A stretch of 7,513 bases of DNA from Vulcanimicrobiota bacterium (GTDB taxonomy: Bacteria; Eremiobacterota; Eremiobacteria; Baltobacterales; Baltobacteraceae): contig JAQBPL010000270.1 in NCBI GenBank assembly GCA_028287545.1, positions 1-7,513 of the forward strand, given 5' to 3'. Below, piece by piece: positions 4,527-7,513 of this stretch (the first letter of the stretch is position 1; each line of letters starts with the position of its first letter). The notes under the pieces were generated by a model. It worked only from the letters and a program-made list of their open reading frames with translations, made no database searches and had not been told where the DNA came from. Position numbers and translations under genes: made by a program.

Positions 4527-5804
4527 CTACGCGTACACACCGCGAAGTTTGAGCGACCGCACAACGCGATCGATCGCCACCATATACGAAGCCGTCCGAT
4601 ACGTAACCCCGCGAGCCGCAGCCAACTCGCGCACGATCCCAAAGTTCTCCAACAAGTTGTCCTTCAGCCGCTCGTTGACTTCTTTCTCTTTCCAAAAGAA
4701 GCCCTGACGATCCTGAACCCATTCGAAATACGACACCGTCACCCCACCCGCATTCGCAACGATGTCCGGAATCACCGCGATCCCGCTCTTGGCGAAGATA
4801 TGATCGGCTTCCGGAGTAGTCGGCCCATTCGCACCCTCGACGATCAGCTTCGTCTTGATGCGCGCCGCGTTGTCGACCGTCAGCACTTTCTCGAGCGCCG
4901 CGGGAACGAGCACGTCGCACGGCACTTCCAGCATCGCCTGATTCGACATCTTGTCGCCGCCGCGATATCCGTCCAGCGAGTGATGCTCCTGCGCGTACGC
5001 TATCGCACCGCTCACGTCGAGGCCGTTCTCGTTGACGTACGCGCCGGTGACGTCGGAGATGCCGATCACCTTGCAGCCTGCGTCGGCGAACATCTGCGCG
5101 GCGACCGATCCGACGTTGCCGAAGCCTTGCACGACGACCTTCGCATCTTTCGGATCGATTCCCAGACGCGCCATCTCGTCGAGCGCGACGATCGAAACGC
5201 CGCGGCCGGTCGCTTCGACGCGACCGCGCGAACCGCCGATCTCCAGCGGCTTTCCGGTCACGACGCCGGGCACGTTCATGCGATGATGCATCGAGTACGT
5301 GTCCATGATCCACGCCATGTGCTGCGGCGTCGTGTTGACGTCGGGCGCGGGGACGTCTTTGTCGGGGCCGATCACCTCGACCAGCTCGGCGGCGTACCGC
5401 CGCGTGATGCGCTCGATCTCCGACATCGAGAGCGTGCGCGGGTCGCACGTCACGCCGCCTTTGCCGCCGCCGAACGGCAGGTCGACGACGGCGCATTTCC
5501 ACGTCATCCAGAACGCGAGGGCCGTCACTTCGTCAAGCGTCACGCCGGGGTGAAAGCGGATCCCGCCCTTGGCCGGGCCGCGCGCGAAGTTGTACTGGAC
5601 GCGGTAGCCCGTGTAGACCTCCAGCTGACCGTTGTCGCGCTGGAACGGGATCGAAAAGATGATCTGGCGGGACGGGTGCGTGAGGATCGCCCGCATCCCC
5701 GGGTCGAGGTTGAGGAGGGCGGCCGCTTCGTTGAAGTACGCAATCGCGTCACCGAAAACGCTGACATCGCGAACCGCGGTCGCCGCTCGTACGGCTGTGG
5801 ACAT
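4527..5804 (-). CDS. gdhA: Glutamate dehydrogenase (Glu/Leu/Phe/Val dehydrogenase family)
   Basis: This enzyme reversibly converts glutamate to 2-oxoglutarate and ammonia with NAD(P) in the cytoplasm. The 425-residue product is the usual hexameric length and resembles Bacillus RocG/GudB throughout. Residues are numbered from the ATG at 5804. GYRVQYN is followed by GPAKGGIRFHP (K79). MTWKCAVVDLPFGGGKGG carries the substrate Lys K103 and catalytic Lys K115. PAPDVNT gives D155, and the Rossmann motif GFGNVG is at 227-232. PDIVANAGGVTVSYFEWVQ is near the C-terminus. The acidic residue after the second strand (VIGISD) leans towards NAD, without proof. The frame stays open to a further ATG at 5957, but AGGAGG (5820-5815) ten bases before 5804 and loss of homology upstream fix the start. 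It is divergent from a small membrane protein gene. Confidence 0.96.
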   Translation of the reverse strand: MSTAVRAATAVRDVSVFGDAIAYFNEAAALLNLDPGMRAILTHPSRQIIFSIPFQRDNGQLEVYTGYRVQYNFARGPAKGGIRFHPGVTLDEVTALAFWMTWKCAVVDLPFGGGKGGVTCDPRTLSMSEIERITRRYAAELVEVIGPDKDVPAPDVNTTPQHMAWIMDTYSMHHRMNVPGVVTGKPLEIGGSRGRVEATGRGVSIVALDEMARLGIDPKDAKVVVQGFGNVGSVAAQMFADAGCKVIGISDVTGAYVNENGLDVSGAIAYAQEHHSLDGYRGGDKMSNQAMLEVPCDVLVPAALEKVLTVDNAARIKTKLIVEGANGPTTPEADHIFAKSGIAVIPDIVANAGGVTVSYFEWVQDRQGFFWKEKEVNERLKDNLLENFGIVRELAAARGVTYRTASYMVAIDRVVRSLKLRGVYA

Positions 5805-5814
5805 CGAGAAAAGG

Positions 5815-5820
5815 CCTCCT
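5815..5820 (-). promoter_or_regulatory. Shine-Dalgarno deciding the glutamate dehydrogenase start
   Basis: A consensus AGGAGG on the minus strand lies ten bases upstream of the ATG at 5804-5802. The alternative in-frame ATG at 5957 would add 51 residues with no counterpart in the family and would run through the promoter region of the divergent gene. Confidence 0.85.
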
Positions 5821-5845
5821 AGCCGTCCGGTTCCTTTAGGACATT

Positions 5846-5857
5846 GGGAACATTCCC
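5846..5857. promoter_or_regulatory. Palindrome GGGAA-CA-TTCCC, possible operator
   Basis: A perfect 5-base inverted repeat with a 2-base centre lies 42 bases before the glutamate dehydrogenase start and 66 bases before the divergent membrane protein start. Its position suits a regulator of either gene. No cognate regulator is encoded nearby, and I could not place convincing -10 and -35 boxes around it. Confidence 0.3.
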
Positions 5858-5890
5858 CTGGCTGAGCGTGCTCCAAATGGCGAACGCAGG

Positions 5891-5922
5891 GACGGCTCGC
5901 TTCGTTCGGAGAAGCGAGCGTC
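5891..5922 (+). promoter_or_regulatory. Start-adjacent leader hairpin
   Basis: GCTCGCTTC (5895-5903) pairs perfectly with GAAGCGAGC (5911-5919) around a 7-base loop. GAC (5891-5893) with GTC (5920-5922) extends the stem past one bulged G to 12 pairs. The stem ends at the base before the ATG at 5923. The only Shine-Dalgarno-like sequence, GGAG (5908-5911), sits in the loop and the first stem base. This suggests that ribosome access is controlled by RNA structure, but a chance palindrome or DNA-binding site is also possible. Confidence 0.45.
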
Positions 5923-6240
5923 ATGCAGCTGCTACTCGCGACTTCGAGCGACCCCACCGCCGGCGCCTACGCGGCGATAGCCGCGATGAGCGGGGTCTTC
6001 CTGCTTTGCGGCTTGGCGATCACCGTCTTCATGATCTGGATCTATTACCTGATCTTCAAGAAAACCGGGATGAACCCGTGGCTCTCCCTGCTGATGCTCG
6101 TCCCGGTCGCGGGCTTCGTCGTGCCGCTGATCCTCGCGTTCGCCGAGTGGCCGATCGAGCGCGAGAACCGGGCACTGCGCGCGCAGCTCGGCATGCCCGC
6201 CGCCGGCGCGCCGCCGGGCGCGACGATCGTTCAGGCCTAG
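5923..6240 (+). CDS. Small two-helix membrane protein, unknown function
   Basis: The 105-residue product has two strong hydrophobic segments, about 18-44 (YAAIAAMSGVFLLCGLAITV onward) and 52-74 (PWLSLLMLVPVAGFVVPLIL). The loop between them is KKTGMNP. Helix 2 is followed by FAEWPIERENRALRAQLG and an Ala/Pro/Gly tail. The pattern YYLIFKKTGxNPWLSLLMLVP...LAFAEWPI looks like the small bacterial membrane proteins with a K-x-G-x-x-x-W loop, but I cannot assign a named family with confidence. The start is chosen at the ATG after GGAG (5908-5911) at 11 bases; Met22 is less likely because helix 1 begins before it. The gene is divergent from glutamate dehydrogenase and ends 3 bases from the convergent ychF stop. 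Confidence 0.8.
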   Translation: MQLLLATSSDPTAGAYAAIAAMSGVFLLCGLAITVFMIWIYYLIFKKTGMNPWLSLLMLVPVAGFVVPLILAFAEWPIERENRALRAQLGMPAAGAPPGATIVQA

Positions 6241-6243
6241 CGC

Positions 6244-7338
6244 CTACACGTTGAAGCGGAAGTCGACCACGTCGCCTTCCTGCATCACGTAGTCCTTGCC
6301 CTCGGAGCGCAGTTTGCCGGCGGAACGAATCGCGTCCATCGTTTTGAGCGCGACGTAGTCTTCGAACGAGACGATCTCGGCGCGGATGAACCCGCGCTCG
6401 ATGTCGGAGTGGATCTTTCCGGCGGCTTGCGGCGCTTTCGTTCCCTTGTCGATCGTCCACGCGCGCGTTTCTTTCGGCCCGGTGGTCAAGAACGTCATCA
6501 ACCCGAGCAGATCGTAGGCCTGCACGATCAGCCGGTCGAGACCGCCGCTCGTGATCCCGTAATCCGCGCGGAACATCGTCACGTCATCGTCGCTCATCCC
6601 GGCGAACTCGGATTCGATCTTTCCGTTGAACGCGATCGCGCGGCTGTTCTCGGCCTTCGCGTGCGCGAACACGGCCTGCGCCATCGGGCCGGGCACGGCG
6701 ATTTGCGACTCGTCGACGTTCGCGACGTAGAGCACCGGCTTGGCGGTGATCAAGAACGCTTCGCGGGCGGTCTGCGCTTCGAGCGAATCGGCGGGGAACC
6801 GGCGCGCCGGCTCTCCGGCTTCCAAGCCGGCGATCAAGCGTTCGAGTGCGGCCAGGCGGGGCGCTTCCTTCGGGTTGGCGCGCGCTTCCCGCTGCAGCTT
6901 GTCGCGCCGGCGTTCCAGCGAGGCGAGGTCGGCGAGCGCCATCTCGATGTTGATGATCTCGATGTCGCGCAGCGGGTCCGGCATCCCCTCGACGTGCGAC
7001 ACGTTGGGGTCCTCGAAGCAGCGCACGACCATGGCAATCGCATCCGTCTCGCGAATGTGCGAGAGGAAGGCGTTGCCGAGCCCCTGACCGCTCGACGCGC
7101 CGCGGACTAGACCGGCGATGTCGACGAACCGCATTCCGGCCGGGACGATCTTCTCCGATGCGCTCAGGCCGGCCAGCACGTCGAGGCGCCGGTCGGGAAC
7201 CGGCACCTCACCGACGTTCGGCTCGATGGTCGCGAACGGGTAGTTGGCCGCGAGCGCCTGCGCGGAACGGGTGAGCGCGTTGAAGATGGTCGACTTGCCC
7301 ACGTTGGGAAGCCCGACGATGCCGCATGACAGTGCCAC
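6244..7338 (-). CDS. ychF: Redox-responsive ATPase/GTPase YchF (OLA1 family)
   Basis: YchF is a universally conserved ribosome-associated P-loop NTPase of the Obg group that prefers ATP and is implicated in translation and stress responses. The 364 residues match the usual 363-365. The P-loop GLPNVGKS is at 9-16, and G3 DIAGLVRGAS at 73-82 lacks the usual catalytic Gln position, as is typical. The altered G4 motif NVDE is at 207-210, where the family departs from NKxD and so binds ATP. A coiled region lies at about 134-175. The C-terminal TGS-like domain begins near 280, with LMTFLTTGPKETRAWTI and ending EGDVVDFRFNV. The start is GTG at 7338, giving MALSCGIVGLPNVGKS, the family's normal N-terminus; no good Shine-Dalgarno precedes it. 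It is divergent from the gene at the right edge. Confidence 0.97.
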   Translation of the reverse strand: MALSCGIVGLPNVGKSTIFNALTRSAQALAANYPFATIEPNVGEVPVPDRRLDVLAGLSASEKIVPAGMRFVDIAGLVRGASSGQGLGNAFLSHIRETDAIAMVVRCFEDPNVSHVEGMPDPLRDIEIINIEMALADLASLERRRDKLQREARANPKEAPRLAALERLIAGLEAGEPARRFPADSLEAQTAREAFLITAKPVLYVANVDESQIAVPGPMAQAVFAHAKAENSRAIAFNGKIESEFAGMSDDDVTMFRADYGITSGGLDRLIVQAYDLLGLMTFLTTGPKETRAWTIDKGTKAPQAAGKIHSDIERGFIRAEIVSFEDYVALKTMDAIRSAGKLRSEGKDYVMQEGDVVDFRFNV

Positions 7339-7447
7339 GGAGGCGCTTCGTACGCGCTCCCACCGGATTCGCCTTTTTGCGGCTTCCGTATTCGCTGATT
7401 GTGCAAAGCCGGAGGAGTTGGTTCACACGCCCCCGGAGTATCGGTCG

Positions 7448-7513
7448 ATGCGGCAGATGAAGGTCGACAAGCTCGGGATCGATCTACTCACGCACGATCC
7501 GGTCGTCATCCTG
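7448..7513 (+). CDS. Putative bifunctional nuclease (BFN/DUF151) family protein, 5' end only
   Basis: Only 22 codons are in the window, reading MRQMKVDKLGIDLLTHDPVVIL. The pattern (short polar start, V-x-x-L-G-I/L-D, five or six residues, then PVVIL) is the familiar beginning of the BFN/DUF151 domain, small acidic proteins with a proposed nuclease activity. The ATG has GGAG (7435-7438) nine bases upstream; Met4 (7457) is a possible alternative. A stronger GGAGGAG at 7411-7417 is too far away and has no usable start. The call rests on a short stretch and could be wrong. Confidence 0.5.
   Translation, partial: MRQMKVDKLGIDLLTHDPVVIL

Noticed and set aside
4227..5822. 531-codon + strand open frame running through the repeats and opposite glutamate dehydrogenase
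   Set aside because: Its translation is Arg/His/Asp-rich without domains, it starts in repeat DNA, and the opposite strand is a well-conserved enzyme.
5805..5957. 51-residue N-terminal extension of glutamate dehydrogenase from ATG 5957
   Set aside because: The family length and the AGGAGG ten bases before ATG 5804 favour the shorter form, and the extension overlaps the divergent gene's leader and first codons.
6233..6245. AGGC/GCCT inverted repeat across the two convergent stop codons
   Set aside because: A 4-base stem in GC-rich coding ends is expected by chance.

Overview
The window is a GC-rich, densely packed bacterial chromosome segment that looks mostly like housekeeping DNA. It has short intergenic gaps, GTG as well as ATG starts, and strong G/C bias at third codon positions. 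No rRNA, tRNA, phage gene, transposase or CRISPR array is visible. Protein style (the LipA and YchF sequences, a Bacillus-type glutamate dehydrogenase, an apparent bifunctional-nuclease start at the right edge) suggests a deep-branching, poorly sampled phylum. My tentative guess is Eremiobacterota/WPS-2 or a neighbour. That is an impression, not a search result.

Left block (1-3037, + strand): the tail of an unidentified gene, then lipA (lipoyl synthase), a small coiled-coil protein, a DHA2-type MFS exporter and a rhodanese-fold protein with no cysteine. Gaps are 7-25 bases, so these probably form one operon. The exporter's first membrane helix is encoded upstream of its only ATG, in frame, with no ATG, GTG or TTG available, so its true start is unusual.

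Middle block (3059-4068): doxX (- strand) and an HxlR-family regulator (+ strand) are divergent. They share a 95-base AT-richer intergenic region with a good minus-strand promoter and a perfect 6-8-6 inverted repeat. This looks like an autoregulated redox or electrophile switch. The last residues and stop codon of the regulator lie inside a dispersed intergenic repeat.

Repeat region (4069-4526, no gene): three same-orientation copies of a short repeat, a 20-base duplicated C-rich motif, and a 147-base element. The element has 24-base perfect terminal inverted repeats around a 13-base-pair perfect hairpin and no coding capacity. It ends 20 bases from the stop of the neighbouring gene.

Right block (4527-7513): glutamate dehydrogenase (- strand, start fixed at 5804 by an AGGAGG), divergent from a 105-residue two-helix membrane protein. 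A strong hairpin abuts the start codon of that gene. The GTPase gene ychF (- strand) is convergent with it, 3 bases away. The first 22 codons of a putative bifunctional-nuclease (DUF151) gene follow at the right edge.

I found no clear new multi-gene system. The most novel items are the 147-base inverted-repeat element, the regulatory layout of doxX/hxlR, the Cys-less rhodanese, the exporter start, and the start-adjacent hairpin at 5891-5922.
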